Positions 54,373-63,687 are shown, numbered from the stretch's first letter. The stretch: DNA of 64,000 bases from SZUA-430 sp964547645 (GCA_964547645.1 CAZJOM010000012.1:4079-68078), one strand, 5' to 3'. Made by a program: numbers and translations. Notes: generated from the sequence alone by a model not told the origin.

Positions 54373-54816
54373 TCAATACCGCTTCGTCATCAACGGTCGC
54401 CCGGTCTCGCGAAAGCCTCGCCGCGCATAGAGCGCCATCACGCGCCGGTTCTGCGGCATCGCCTCAAGATGCATCGCTTTGACCTTCAACCGCCGCACCT
54501 CTTTGTCGAGCGCTACCAACGCCGCCTCGCCAAGTCCATGCCCGCGAAACGTCGGCTCGACATAGAACTCGTCCAGAAACGCATCGATCCCGCCATACTC
54601 GATACTGAACCCAAGCCCGATGACGAGATACCCAATCGTCTTCCGTTGCGTCTCGATCAGATAGCCGCGCCCATATGGAGTCCCAGCGCAAAGCACCTTC
54701 AACGCCCGCCGCCCACCCAACGACAACGGATGCCCATCCTCCTCATTGAACGCCATCGCCATGCGCGTGAGCTCGCGCAGGTCGCCAGGCGCGACGGCCC
54801 GAAGTTTCACGGTCAA
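54373..54816 (-). CDS. GNAT family N-acetyltransferase
   Basis: The 147-residue protein has the GNAT fold: LRAVAPGDLRELTRMAMAF, IDAFLDEFYVEPTFRGHGLG (acetyl-CoA loop R-G-H-G-L-G), and MPQNRRVMALYARRGFRETG. The acceptor is unknown. It starts three bases after the FAD oxidase stop on the same strand, so the two are co-transcribed. Confidence 0.9.
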   Translation of the reverse strand: MTVKLRAVAPGDLRELTRMAMAFNEEDGHPLSLGGRRALKVLCAGTPYGRGYLIETQRKTIGYLVIGLGFSIEYGGIDAFLDEFYVEPTFRGHGLGEAALVALDKEVRRLKVKAMHLEAMPQNRRVMALYARRGFRETGRPLMTKRY

Positions 54817-54819
54817 GCG

Positions 54820-56615
54820 TTAGACCCCAGCCATCGCACCGCGCACACCTACCGCACGCCCCGCCGGATCGATCAGCACGCCCGGATTCAAAATCCCATC
54901 CGGATCCACCGCCGCCTTCGCCGCGCGCAACGCCTCTGCGAACAGCGGCGGACACTCGCGCGAATAGCCTGGCCGATGATCGCGGCCGACCGCGTGATGG
55001 TGCGTGATCGTCCCGCCCGCGCTCACCACGACGTCGTTCGCGACCGCCTTGATCTCCTGCCACTGCTCCAGCAGCGCGCTCGTTCGCCCCAATGCCTGGA
55101 AACTGAAATAGGGCGCCGGTCCATCCGGATAGACATGCGTGAACCGGCACGTCACGTGGCCGGGCTTGCCCGTCACCCGCTTCAGCACATCGTGCATCTT
55201 CGCCTTCACCTCCGCGTGAAACGCTGGGAAGCGATCCCATGTTGTCGCCGTCTCGAACGTATCGACGATGAGCCCCAGCGGCGTCAGCACCTCGCGATAG
55301 AACGGCGCGCGCAAGAACGCATTGCGCCAAGCGCCCGCCGCCCCCTCGCGATGCTCCGCGCCGGAAGCGGCTTTCGGCGCATCCGCCACGCCACCGTGAT
55401 CGCGCACCAACTCCAACGCGCGCGCCAGCTTCGCATCCTGAGGATGATCTGCACTCTCGAACGCCAGCACCAGCAGCGCCGCCGATCCGTCGCCAGCCAT
55501 CGTGCCCAGCGCCTCTTCTGCATCGATCAAGCGGCAGTTCGACGGATTGAGCCCCGATTGCGAAAGCGCCCGCACCGCCTCCGCGGCCTTCAAGAAGTCC
55601 GCGAACTTCACCGACGCCGACGCCCGGAACGTCGGCGCATCCTGCAACCGCATCCACGCCTCGGTAATGACGCCTAAAATGCCTTCGGAGCCCAGGAACA
55701 ACCGCTCCGGCTGTGGTCCCGCACCGGAGCCCGGCAAGCGCCGCGTCTGCATGGTCCCCTTGGGCGTCACCACGCACATCGCCTCCACGAAGTCGTCGAT
55801 ATGTGTATAGAGGCTCGCAAAGTGCCCGCCTGATCGCGTCGCGATCCAGCCGCCCAAGGTCGAATACTCAAAGCTCTGCGGAAAGTGGCGCAACGTCAGC
55901 TTTTGCGGCTTCAACTGCGCCTCAAGTGCGGGCCCAAACGCCCCCGCCTGAATGCGCGCTGCGCGGCTTGCGCGGTCGATCTCCAGAACCTTTCCCATCC
56001 GCGCCATATCGAGTGAAACGACACCCGCATAGCCTTCGCCGACATCGCACTCGACCCCGCCGCACACACTCGNNNNNNNNNNNNNNNNNNNNNNNNNNNN
56101 NNNNNNNNNNNNNNNNNNNNNNNNNNNNNNNNNNNNNNNNNNNNNNNNNNNNNNNNNNNNNNNNNNNNNNNNACGACACCCGCATAGCCTTCGCCGACAT
56201 CGCACTCGACCCCGCCGCACACACTCGACCCGCCGCCGAACGGAATGACGGCGGCTTTCGCGTCAGCCGCCCAGGAGAGCACGGCGGCAACGTCCGCCTC
56301 GCTCTCCGGATAGGCGACGACGTCGGGCGGGCAGGGCACTTGCCGCTGAAACATGCGCACATAGTCCGGGAAGGACTTGCCATAGGCGTGTACCAACCGC
56401 TCGTGGTTGTCGCTGGTGCACAGCCGAGCGATCGCGCCCTTAGGTTCCACACGCGGTCGGCGTAGATCGAAATCCTCGACCTTCGGCGCAGACGGCGGCG
56501 GTTTCAACGTCGTTCCGAACTTCTGTCCGAACAGCCGCGCCAAGAAGACCGCCTCGTCCTCGCCAACGGTTTGTTCTTCCGTTCCCCAGCCGTAGAATTT
56601 CCGTCGCGCTGCCAT
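54820..56615 (-). CDS. FAD-binding oxidase of the alkyl-DHAP synthase/VAO type, broken only by a scaffold gap
   Basis: The N-terminal part (from MAARRKFYGWG at 56615) has VVAYPESEADVAAVLSWAAD and the FAD loop VIPFGGGSSVCGGVEC. The C-terminal part has STLGGWIATRSGGHF, LFLGSEGILGVITEAWMRL and ITHHHAVGRDHRPGY, all typical of alkyldihydroxyacetonephosphate-synthase-like flavoproteins. A run of 100 N splits it at 56073-56172. The 55 bases on either side of the N are identical. Removing one copy plus the N (155 bases) restores one frame of 546 codons plus stop. The gene is therefore intact. It is divergent from the MFS gene. Confidence 0.88.
56018..56227. other. Artificial scaffold gap with duplicated 55-bp flanks
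   Basis: 56073-56172 is exactly 100 N. Bases 56018-56072 and 56173-56227 are identical over 55 positions. The natural reading is two contig ends overlapping by 55 bases that the scaffolder did not merge. The real sequence is 155 bases shorter. Confidence 0.95.
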
Positions 56616-56713
56616 GAGCCGCCTCTTTGTGCAATGCGATGCACCTTGCGGAACGCTGGGTGCCTAGGTCAATGTGATCCTAAGAGGAAACGAACAGAAA
56701 AGGCCATCATCTC

Positions 56714-58030
56714 ATGAGCGCAGACAGCGCCACCGTCACGGCTGTGCCTGCAAGCGGGCGCAACCTTGCGACGTTCGATAAGGTCTACATCCTCGCGCTG
56801 TTGTTGTTGGTCTACATCTCGAACTACGCCGACCGCATTCTGCTCGGCATCCTGCTGCCGGCGATCAAGGCTGAGTTTCACCTCACCGATCTCCAACTTG
56901 GCTTTCTGCACGGCACCGCCTTTGCGATCTTCTACGCCACGCTGGGGATTCCGATCGCGATCTATGCCGATCGTGGCAACCGGAAGGCCGTGATCGTTGC
57001 GGCCACGGCGATCTGGTCCATGATGACGGCTGTCTGCGGTCTTGCTCAGAACTTCGTTCAGCTTGTGGTCGCGCGCATCGGCGTCGGGATCGGTGAAGCA
57101 GGTTCGAATCCGCCGTCCCACGCGATCATCTCCGATCTCTTCACGATCAAGTATCGTGGCACGGCGCTCGCCATCTTCTCGCAAGGCGTGTCGCTCGGCA
57201 TCGTCGTTGGTCTCTATGGTGGGGCCCAGGTTGCCGAAGCGTATGGTTGGCGCGTGGCGTTCTACGCCTTGGGGCTGCCGGGCCTCTTGATTGCGCTCTT
57301 GGTCGCCATGACGATGATCGAACCGCGGCGCGGCGCCTCCGACGGCCATACGTTTGTCGGTGCGCCTCCTTCGTTTCGAAAGACGCTGAGCTTCATCTTC
57401 TCGCAGCCGGCCCTCATTCACATCATGATCGGCGCGACGCTGACGACGGTTGTGGGTTACTCCGGTGTCCTCTGGTGGCCGTCGTTCATCGTTCGCTCGC
57501 ATGGGTTAAGCCCGGCCGAGATGAGCGGCTTCTTGGCGCTCGTCTTTGGTTTGGGCTCGGGCCTCGGCATCTTCCTTGGTGGCATTCTCTCCGACTATTT
57601 TGGCCGCAAGAACGTCGCGCTGATGCCGCGCGTCGTCGCCGCCGCGATCCTGTTCGGTCTGCCGTTCGGCGCGGCCGTGTACCTTGTCGAAGATTCCGCG
57701 CTCGTCTTCGCGATCATTGGCATCCCGGCGGCCGCGGGCGGCGCCTATCTCGGACCGACAATGGCGCTCGTGCAGAGTCTCGTCGGCGTCCGCATGCGCA
57801 CGGTGGCCTCAGCGTTCTTCTTGTTCGTCATTAACCTGATCGGGATGGGTGCGGGGTCGGCCATGATCGGCGCCTTGAGCGATACTCTGACCCCGGCCTT
57901 CGGGGAGCATGCGCTGCGCTACACGCTGCTGATCATGATGGCGTTCAACGTCTGGGCGGCGTATCACTACTGGCGCGCCGGCGCCTATGTGGCCGACGGC
58001 TTGAAGCGCGCCCAGGAGGCCTCATCATAG
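56714..58030 (+). CDS. MFS transporter, spinster-like family
   Basis: The 438-residue protein has 12 predicted helices and the MFS motifs IYADRGNRKAV after helix 2 and LSDYFGRKNVALMPR after helix 8. The opening (ILALLLLVYISNYADRILLG) and GIGEAGSNPPSHAIISDLF are typical of the spinster-like group, which carries diverse organic anions or lipids. It is the first gene of the plus-strand catabolic unit; an AGGAGG near its end serves the aminotransferase. Confidence 0.88.
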   Translation: MSADSATVTAVPASGRNLATFDKVYILALLLLVYISNYADRILLGILLPAIKAEFHLTDLQLGFLHGTAFAIFYATLGIPIAIYADRGNRKAVIVAATAIWSMMTAVCGLAQNFVQLVVARIGVGIGEAGSNPPSHAIISDLFTIKYRGTALAIFSQGVSLGIVVGLYGGAQVAEAYGWRVAFYALGLPGLLIALLVAMTMIEPRRGASDGHTFVGAPPSFRKTLSFIFSQPALIHIMIGATLTTVVGYSGVLWWPSFIVRSHGLSPAEMSGFLALVFGLGSGLGIFLGGILSDYFGRKNVALMPRVVAAAILFGLPFGAAVYLVEDSALVFAIIGIPAAAGGAYLGPTMALVQSLVGVRMRTVASAFFLFVINLIGMGAGSAMIGALSDTLTPAFGEHALRYTLLIMMAFNVWAAYHYWRAGAYVADGLKRAQEASS

Positions 58031-59394
58031 CTGCGACGTTCTCCGACGATGCCATCGCTGCTCTAACGGCCCGCGAACGCGACCGGTTCGCCGCACGCAA
58101 TCCGAAGTCTGCCCACCTCGCCGGCGAAGCAAAGCGCTCGCTCTTTGGCGGCGTACCGATGCATTGGATGGCCGACTGGCCGACGCCGTTCCCGCTGTTC
58201 GTCGCGCAAGCAAACGGCGCGCGCTTCCAGGATGTCGACGGTAACGAGTACGTCGACTTTTGCTTGGGCGACACCGGTTCGATGTTCGGCCATTCGCCGC
58301 CCGCCGTCGCTGACGCCATTCGCGAACAAGCGGGCAGGGGCTACACGACCATGCTCCCTGGCGAAGACGCTGTCTGGGTCGGCGACGAACTCGCCCGCCG
58401 CTTCGGCTTGCCCTTCTGGCAAGTGGCGGCGACCGCGACCGACGCCAACCGCTACGCGCTCCGCTGGGCCCGCGCCGTCACCGGCCGCGACAAGATTCTC
58501 GTCTTCGACGGCTGCTATCACGGCACTGTCGAAGAAACCATGGTGCGCTTGAAGCGTGAAAAAACCATCGCGCGCCCCGGCCAACTCGGCTCGGTCACGG
58601 ATGTCGAACGAACGACACGTGTCGTGGAGTTCAATGACCTCGCCGCACTAGAGAGAGAGCTCGCCCCCGGCGACATCGCCGCCGTCCTTGCCGAACCCGC
58701 GATGACGAACATCGGCATGGTCTTGCCTGACGCGGGCTACCACGACGCACTGCGCCAACTCACGCGCCAACGCGGCACGCTTCTCATCATCGACGAAACG
58801 CACACGATCTCAACCGGCCCCGGCGGCTACACGCGCGCGTTCAATCTCGCGCCCGACATTTTCGTGCTCGGCAAGCCGATCGCCGGCGGCATCCCGTGTG
58901 CCGTGTTCGGTTTCACCGCCGATGTCGCGGCACGCATGGAGCAAGCCCGCACCAAAGCGGCAAGCGACGGCCACGGCCACTCCGGCATGGGCACGACACT
59001 CTCCGCGAACGCCTTCGCCATGCACGCTATGCGGGCAAACCTCGCGCACGTGATGACTGATCAAGCTTACGCGCACATGATCTCAGGCGCGGAACGTCTC
59101 AGCACCAATCTCCAATCCCTAATCGCCAGATACCAACTCCCATGGTCGGTCACCCAAATCGGCGCCCGGGTGGAGTTCCAATTCAGCACAAAACCGCCGC
59201 GAACCGGGCGCGAAGCCGAAGCCGCCTTCCATGACCCGTTGGAAAAGTGCATCCATCTCGCACTTCTTAACCGGGGCGTAATGATCACCCCGTTTCACAA
59301 TATGATTCTAATCTGCCCGGAAACGACGGCGGCCGATGTCGATCGTCTCGTTGCGGCGTTGACCGAAGTAATCGACGAGTTGAACCATGCTTGA
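58027..59394 (+). CDS. Class III PLP-dependent aminotransferase (GSAM-like), apparent ATA/ATC start
   Basis: The family core is clear: PLFVAQANGARFQDVDGNEY, FCLGDTGSMFGHSP, FDGCYHGTVEETMV, LLIIDETHTISTGPGGYTRA and FVLGKPIAGGIPCAVFGF with the PLP Lys. The only in-frame ATG is at 58159. The 44 codons before it read as conserved family sequence (ALTARERDRFAARNPKSAHL, KRSLFGGVPMHWMADW). A perfect AGGAGG at 58014-58019 sits seven bases before ATA (58027) and four before ATC (58024), and the ATA overlaps the MFS stop (ATAG). So initiation at ATA or ATC is likely. A conservative annotation would be 58159-59394. The substrate is unknown. Its end overlaps the next gene by eight bases. Confidence 0.82.
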   Translation: MAATFSDDAIAALTARERDRFAARNPKSAHLAGEAKRSLFGGVPMHWMADWPTPFPLFVAQANGARFQDVDGNEYVDFCLGDTGSMFGHSPPAVADAIREQAGRGYTTMLPGEDAVWVGDELARRFGLPFWQVAATATDANRYALRWARAVTGRDKILVFDGCYHGTVEETMVRLKREKTIARPGQLGSVTDVERTTRVVEFNDLAALERELAPGDIAAVLAEPAMTNIGMVLPDAGYHDALRQLTRQRGTLLIIDETHTISTGPGGYTRAFNLAPDIFVLGKPIAGGIPCAVFGFTADVAARMEQARTKAASDGHGHSGMGTTLSANAFAMHAMRANLAHVMTDQAYAHMISGAERLSTNLQSLIARYQLPWSVTQIGARVEFQFSTKPPRTGREAEAAFHDPLEKCIHLALLNRGVMITPFHNMILICPETTAADVDRLVAALTEVIDELNHA

Positions 59395-60763
59395 TCCAAA
59401 GAAGCAGAATGACCCGATGACGGAACTCGACACGTTCCTGAAGAAGCATCCCGACATCGAACTCGTCCACGTCATCATCACCGACCCCGTCGGCATTCAG
59501 CGCGGCAAGGGCCTGCGCCCGCACGAACTCAAATCCGTCTTCGAGAACGGCCGCGCGTTCCCCTCTTCGATGTTTGCGCTCACCGTCACCGGTGAAGACG
59601 TCGAAGAAGCGGGCCTGCTATGGGACATCGGCGACCGCGATTGCTTCGCCCACCCGATCCCCGGCACCTTGAAGCGCACGCCGTGGCTTGAGAAGACCGG
59701 ACAGGTCCTGCTCGGCTTCAATCGCGACAGCGGCCCTGCCGCCGCCGCCGATCCGCGCCTGCGCCTCGCCGACATCGCCGAGCGCATGAAAAAGGACGGC
59801 TTCCACCCCGTCATCGCCATCGAGCTTGAATTCTACCTGCTCGACAAGGCCGCCGCGAAGGAAGGCAAGATCACGCCGGCCATGGCGCCGGGCGGTCTCT
59901 ACAACGACCAGATCCAGGTCTATTCGATCCAGGAACTCGATGACTTCGATCCGTTCCTGCGCGATCTCTACGCCGCCTGCGACGCGCAGAACCTGCCGGC
60001 CGAAAGCGTGATCAGCGAATACGCGCCCGGCCAAATGGAGATCACGCTGACCCACCGCGCCGACGCGCTGCAGGCCGTCGACGAAGCGATGCAGTACAAG
60101 CGCCTGGTCAAAGGCGTCGCCGAAAAGCACGGCATGATCGCCTGCTTCATGGCCAAGCCGTTCTCCGAAACGGCGGGCTCCGGCATGCACATCCACTTGA
60201 GCCTGAACGACAACAACGGCAACAACCACTTCACCAGCGATCATCCCGAAGGCAACGACCTGCTGCGTCACGCGATCGGCGGCATGGCGGCCACCATCAA
60301 CGACAGCATGGCGATCTTCGCGCCGAACGCGAATTCATATCGCCGTTTCCGCCGCAACACCTACGCGCCGGTGGCACCGACCTGGGGCGTGAACAACCGC
60401 ACGGTTTCGCTGCGCATCCCCTCGGGCCCGCCGAAGAGCCGCCACGTCGAACACCGCATCTCCGGCGCCGACGCCAACCCGTATCTCGCGGCGGCGGCGG
60501 TCCTCGCCGGCATGCATCACGGCATCAAAAACAAGATCGACCCCGGTCCCGCGACGACAGGTAACGGCTACCTGACCAAGACCGAAGGCCTGATGCTGAA
60601 CTGGTTCGATGCCCTCGACAGCTTCGAGGACTCGAAGTTCATCAAGGACTACTTCGGCGCCGACTTCGTCAAAATCTTCTCGGCCGTCAAACGCGCCGAA
60701 TGCGAACGCTTCTTCGCCCTCGTAACGGACTTCGACTACCGCTGGCATTTGCGAACGGCGTAG
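59387..60763 (+). CDS. Glutamine synthetase family protein (gamma-glutamylamine ligase, PuuA-like)
   Basis: The 458-residue protein has the GS beta-grasp N-terminus (VHVIITDPVGIQRGKGLRPH) and catalytic domain (VIAIELEFYLLD, YAPGQMEITL, SGMHIHLSLNDNNG, NRTVSLRIPSG, VEHRISGADANPYLAAAAVL). It lacks the adenylylation loop of true GlnA and resembles PuuA/GlnT-type enzymes that link glutamate to amines. With the aminotransferase and transporter it suggests use of an amine or amino acid through gamma-glutamylation. The other Puu steps are not present. It overlaps the aminotransferase by eight bases. Confidence 0.88.
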   Translation: MLDPKKQNDPMTELDTFLKKHPDIELVHVIITDPVGIQRGKGLRPHELKSVFENGRAFPSSMFALTVTGEDVEEAGLLWDIGDRDCFAHPIPGTLKRTPWLEKTGQVLLGFNRDSGPAAAADPRLRLADIAERMKKDGFHPVIAIELEFYLLDKAAAKEGKITPAMAPGGLYNDQIQVYSIQELDDFDPFLRDLYAACDAQNLPAESVISEYAPGQMEITLTHRADALQAVDEAMQYKRLVKGVAEKHGMIACFMAKPFSETAGSGMHIHLSLNDNNGNNHFTSDHPEGNDLLRHAIGGMAATINDSMAIFAPNANSYRRFRRNTYAPVAPTWGVNNRTVSLRIPSGPPKSRHVEHRISGADANPYLAAAAVLAGMHHGIKNKIDPGPATTGNGYLTKTEGLMLNWFDALDSFEDSKFIKDYFGADFVKIFSAVKRAECERFFALVTDFDYRWHLRTA

Positions 60764-60894
60764 GGCGCAATCGAGCCCGGAACAGTGACGCCCATAGGCT
60801 CACGACTTTGTGAATAAGCGAGCTATGACTCGACCGGGCCGCGAACCGTAGCCTCCCACTTCGTCTCACGGTATCGAGCGATCGGGGAGGGCCG

Positions 60895-61506
60895 GTGACC
60901 GAGTTACCAGACCACAACAAGAAGGCAGGCCGCCGGTACGACGGAGCGCTGAATTTAGCGGCCCTGTGCATTTCATGCTTGTCGATCGGACTCGCGTACC
61001 TCTCCAACCAATCTATCGAGAGGGTCGAGCGTGCCAGCGCGTGGCCGTTCTTGCAGCTGGAGTCGGGCAACGATCTTGGTGACCGCGAAGAGATGTACTT
61101 TCTGGTTCGTAACGCCGGTACGGGTCCTGCGCGCATACACAGCATAGGGTACCTATTCGATGGAAGCCCCGTCACCGCAGAGTTTGTTCTCGATTACATT
61201 GCACAGCGCTGCTGCGCTGACGCTCGTCGCTCAATGACCGTGGCCGCTGGTGACGACCTTCTGGCCGGCTACGGCACCATTCGTACCGCTCCGTTGGCGC
61301 CGGGTTTTCTCGCTGCATCGGGTGAAACTGTATACTTGAGCTGGCGCAAGGCGTCAGCGAATGAGGTGCTCTGGCGAGCGATCGACAAGGCGAGGTATAC
61401 GAAAAGAATCGGACTTCGCGTCTGCTATTGCTCGGTGTTCGATGAGTGTTGGGTCACGGAAACGTCAACTTTTCCCCCCAAGGCGGTCGCCTCGTGTTCG
61501 AAGTGA
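60895..61506 (+). CDS. Membrane-anchored protein of unknown function
   Basis: The 203-residue product has one helix near the N-terminus (LAALCISCLSIGLAYLS) and a soluble part with a beta-sandwich look (EEMYFLVRNAGTGPARIHSI) and cysteine pairs (QRCCADARRS, VCYCSVFDECW). The GTG start has GGAGG four bases upstream. There is no obvious family and no operon partner. Confidence 0.65.
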   Translation: MTELPDHNKKAGRRYDGALNLAALCISCLSIGLAYLSNQSIERVERASAWPFLQLESGNDLGDREEMYFLVRNAGTGPARIHSIGYLFDGSPVTAEFVLDYIAQRCCADARRSMTVAAGDDLLAGYGTIRTAPLAPGFLAASGETVYLSWRKASANEVLWRAIDKARYTKRIGLRVCYCSVFDECWVTETSTFPPKAVASCSK

Positions 61507-61637
61507 AGCGTGTATGAGTGCAACGCACGGCGGACGGTCGGGAACTCATGGCGGAAGTAGCGCACAATTGCGGCTGGCATTATGTTCAACGTTTCTGAAG
61601 CACACTGACAGCTACCCCTGAGATAGCGCGCCCACAC

Positions 61638-61880
61638 ATGGGAGACCTTGCCCAAATTGTCGCCGTGATGTTCGTCGCGTGGATCGCCTCCGGCGCCGCG
61701 TTTGTGGCGCTCGCCTGGCTCGCGCCCGTCAGATGGAGCCGCGCGCTACGCCTAACGTCGACGCTCATCGCCGCGGCCGTATTCGCGTTTCTGACCGGCA
61801 CCCTCTTCGGTATCGGCATGGGAGCGGCCGCTGCCATCGCGGCAGCGCTCGCCGTTTATCTGGGCCTGCGGCGCGGCTGA
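61638..61880 (+). CDS. Small two-to-three-helix membrane protein
   Basis: The 80-residue product is hydrophobic throughout, with helices at IVAVMFVAWIASGAAFVALA, LIAAAVFAFLTGTLFGIGMG and AAAIAAALAVYLGL. No good Shine-Dalgarno is seen. Its end overlaps the end of the convergent TetR gene by 25 bases. No function can be suggested. Confidence 0.5.
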   Translation: MGDLAQIVAVMFVAWIASGAAFVALAWLAPVRWSRALRLTSTLIAAAVFAFLTGTLFGIGMGAAAAIAAALAVYLGLRRG

Positions 61881-62512
61881 TCGGCTGCCGCAGCTGGCCG
61901 AAGCCCCAAGAAATCGCACGCCATGTCCGTCACCGCCTCGATCTCCCGCGCGCTGAACGGATCGATCTTCGTCAGCGCGCGGTACTCCGGCTCGAACACG
62001 AAGCTCGTCGTGACGAGCCCGATCATCGCATAGTGCAGCCGCCCGGGATGGCCCGCCCGCGCAACGCCCGCCTTCTGCGCCTCGCGGATGAGCCGCGTCG
62101 ATTGCGCGTAGAAGTCGCGCACGTATTCTGAAATCCACCAGCGGAGCCGCTCGTTGTCGCTGCGCCCTTCGAAGGTCAGCATGCGGTGCAGCTGCGGCCG
62201 CGCCGCGGTCAGTTGCACGAACTCGCGCGCCAACTGGCGTAGGGCCTCGGCCGGTCCCAGCATCTTCGCGTCGCGCTCAAGCACGGCAAGCCCCGCGCGA
62301 ACGTTGACGCAGATGTCCGCAACGACGGCCTTCCATAACGCATCCTTCGACTTGAAGTGATAGACGATGAGCTGGTGCTGCGTCCCCGCCCGTTCCGCGA
62401 TCCGGCGCAAGGTGGTGCCGTCGACCCCAAACGTCGAAAACTCTTCGAGCGCCGCGTCCAATATCCGCCGCCGACCGTCCGCCAGATCGTGCATCTGCGC
62501 CTTCGCCGCCAT
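61856..62512 (-). CDS. TetR/AcrR-family transcriptional repressor
   Basis: The 218-residue regulator has the TetR HTH: RRRILDAALEEFSTFGVDGT, LRRIAERAGTQHQLIVYHFK, then SKDALWKAVVAD. The C-terminal domain (about 65-200) is helical and variable, as usual for ligand sensing. The start at 62512 follows GGAGG at a slightly long distance; the longer frame to 62656 would cover the operators. It is divergent from the flavoprotein gene and two TTTCCA-N2-TGGAAA palindromes lie between them. Confidence 0.9.
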   Translation of the reverse strand: MAAKAQMHDLADGRRRILDAALEEFSTFGVDGTTLRRIAERAGTQHQLIVYHFKSKDALWKAVVADICVNVRAGLAVLERDAKMLGPAEALRQLAREFVQLTAARPQLHRMLTFEGRSDNERLRWWISEYVRDFYAQSTRLIREAQKAGVARAGHPGRLHYAMIGLVTTSFVFEPEYRALTKIDPFSAREIEAVTDMACDFLGLRPAAAADQPRRRPR

Positions 62513-62543
62513 GTCGCGTGGACCCTCCGACTGAGATCTTATT

Positions 62544-62582
62544 GACTTTCCACCTGGAAAGTCTACATTTTCCAAATGGAAA
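62544..62582. promoter_or_regulatory. Twin TetR-type operators
   Basis: GACTTTCCA-CC-TGGAAAGTC (62544-62563) and TTTCCA-AA-TGGAAA (62569-62582) share the core TTTCCA-N2-TGGAAA. Their centres are 22 bases apart, about two helical turns, so two dimers can bind on one face. They lie in the 86-base gap between the divergent TetR and flavoprotein starts and should control both. Confidence 0.88.
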
Positions 62583-62598
62583 GTTGCGGGGTCCGATT

Positions 62599-63687
62599 GT
62601 GAAACGCGTCGTGATCGTTGGTGGCGGCTATGCCGGCACCGCTTTAGCCCGCGCACTCGACACGGCGGCGGAGGTCGTTCTGGTCGAAGCGCGGGAGAAA
62701 TTCTTCCACAATGTTGCGGGCATCCGCGGCGTCGTCGAGCCTGCGCTGCTCGAGCGGATCGCGCTCCCCTACGACCGGCTTCTGAAGAGGGGCAGGGTTA
62801 TGCATGGCCGCGCCGTGGCGCTCACCGATCGGACGGTGAAACTCTCGAACGGCGATGTCATCGACGGCGACATCGTGGTTGCGGCGACAGGTTCGCGCTA
62901 CGCCAGCCCGTTCAAACCGCAAGCCGACTCGATCGAAGCCCTCATTGCCGAAAGCCGCGCCACCCACGAGCAACTGCGCCAGGCCAAATCGATCGCCATC
63001 GTGGGCGCCGGCGCGGTCGGCACAGAACTCGCCGGTGAAATCGCAACCGGCATGCGGGGCAAGAAGATCACGCTGATCTCTGCCACTCCCACGCTGTTTC
63101 CCGGTTATCCCGAAAACTTGGGCCGCAAGCTCGCAGCGCAGCTCGCGGCGATGGGTGTCACCCTCCGCCGCGGCACGTCCGCTCGTACGTTGAAGCAAAC
63201 CGACGCGCCGTTTGCGGGCCGCCTCGACATGACCTCGGGCGATCCGATCGAAGCCGATCTAATCTTCCCCGTGATTGGCGCCAAGCCGGTGGCCGACGCC
63301 TTGGCGGCGGTGCCCGGCGTCACACGCGACACGCTTGGTCGCGCCAAAGTCGATGGGTGGCTTCGTCCAACCGCCAGTTCCACGCTATTCGCCCTCGGGG
63401 ATGCTGCTGCGGCTGGCGACGCCATGACGGTCGTTGCGATCGCGCGCCAGGAGCCATGGCTTGCAAGAACGATCAAAGCGCTTCTCGCCGGTAAGAAGCT
63501 GGAATCGCAGCCGACTTACGCGCCATGGCCCGTGGCGCCGATCTTGATCCCGCTTGGCGCCAAGAAAGGCGCCAGCGTCCTGCCGGTCACGAAGAAAGGC
63601 ATGGTCGTCGGCCCATTCCTCACCTCCGCGATCAAAGGCAAGCAGCTCTTCATCCCGCGCTATCGCAAGGATTTCGGTTTGAGCTGA
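62599..63687 (+). CDS. NDH-2/AIF-like FAD-dependent NAD(P)H oxidoreductase
   Basis: The 362-residue flavoprotein has the N-terminal FAD site VKRVVIVGGGYAGTALARAL, a second dinucleotide site SIAIVGAGAVGTELAGEIAT, and the C-terminal FAD contact TLFALGDAAAAGDAMTV. It resembles AIF/AMID and type 2 NADH dehydrogenases, and lacks a clear membrane anchor. The GTG at 62599 is chosen because the frame before it covers the operators. It is probably derepressed when the TetR protein binds its ligand. Confidence 0.85.
   Translation: MKRVVIVGGGYAGTALARALDTAAEVVLVEAREKFFHNVAGIRGVVEPALLERIALPYDRLLKRGRVMHGRAVALTDRTVKLSNGDVIDGDIVVAATGSRYASPFKPQADSIEALIAESRATHEQLRQAKSIAIVGAGAVGTELAGEIATGMRGKKITLISATPTLFPGYPENLGRKLAAQLAAMGVTLRRGTSARTLKQTDAPFAGRLDMTSGDPIEADLIFPVIGAKPVADALAAVPGVTRDTLGRAKVDGWLRPTASSTLFALGDAAAAGDAMTVVAIARQEPWLARTIKALLAGKKLESQPTYAPWPVAPILIPLGAKKGASVLPVTKKGMVVGPFLTSAIKGKQLFIPRYRKDFGLS

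Noticed and set aside
54316..55677. 453-codon plus ORF over the GNAT and FAD oxidase genes
   Set aside because: It is Arg/His-rich without any recognisable motif. The minus strand encodes two well-matched families.
55911..56615. Two separate or pseudogenised FAD oxidase genes
   Set aside because: The break is fully explained by 100 N plus a duplicated 55-bp contig end; the merged frame is intact.
57095..57120. GGTTCGAATCC resembling a tRNA T-loop
   Set aside because: It lies in frame inside the MFS gene and no acceptor stem, D-arm or anticodon arm can be folded around it.
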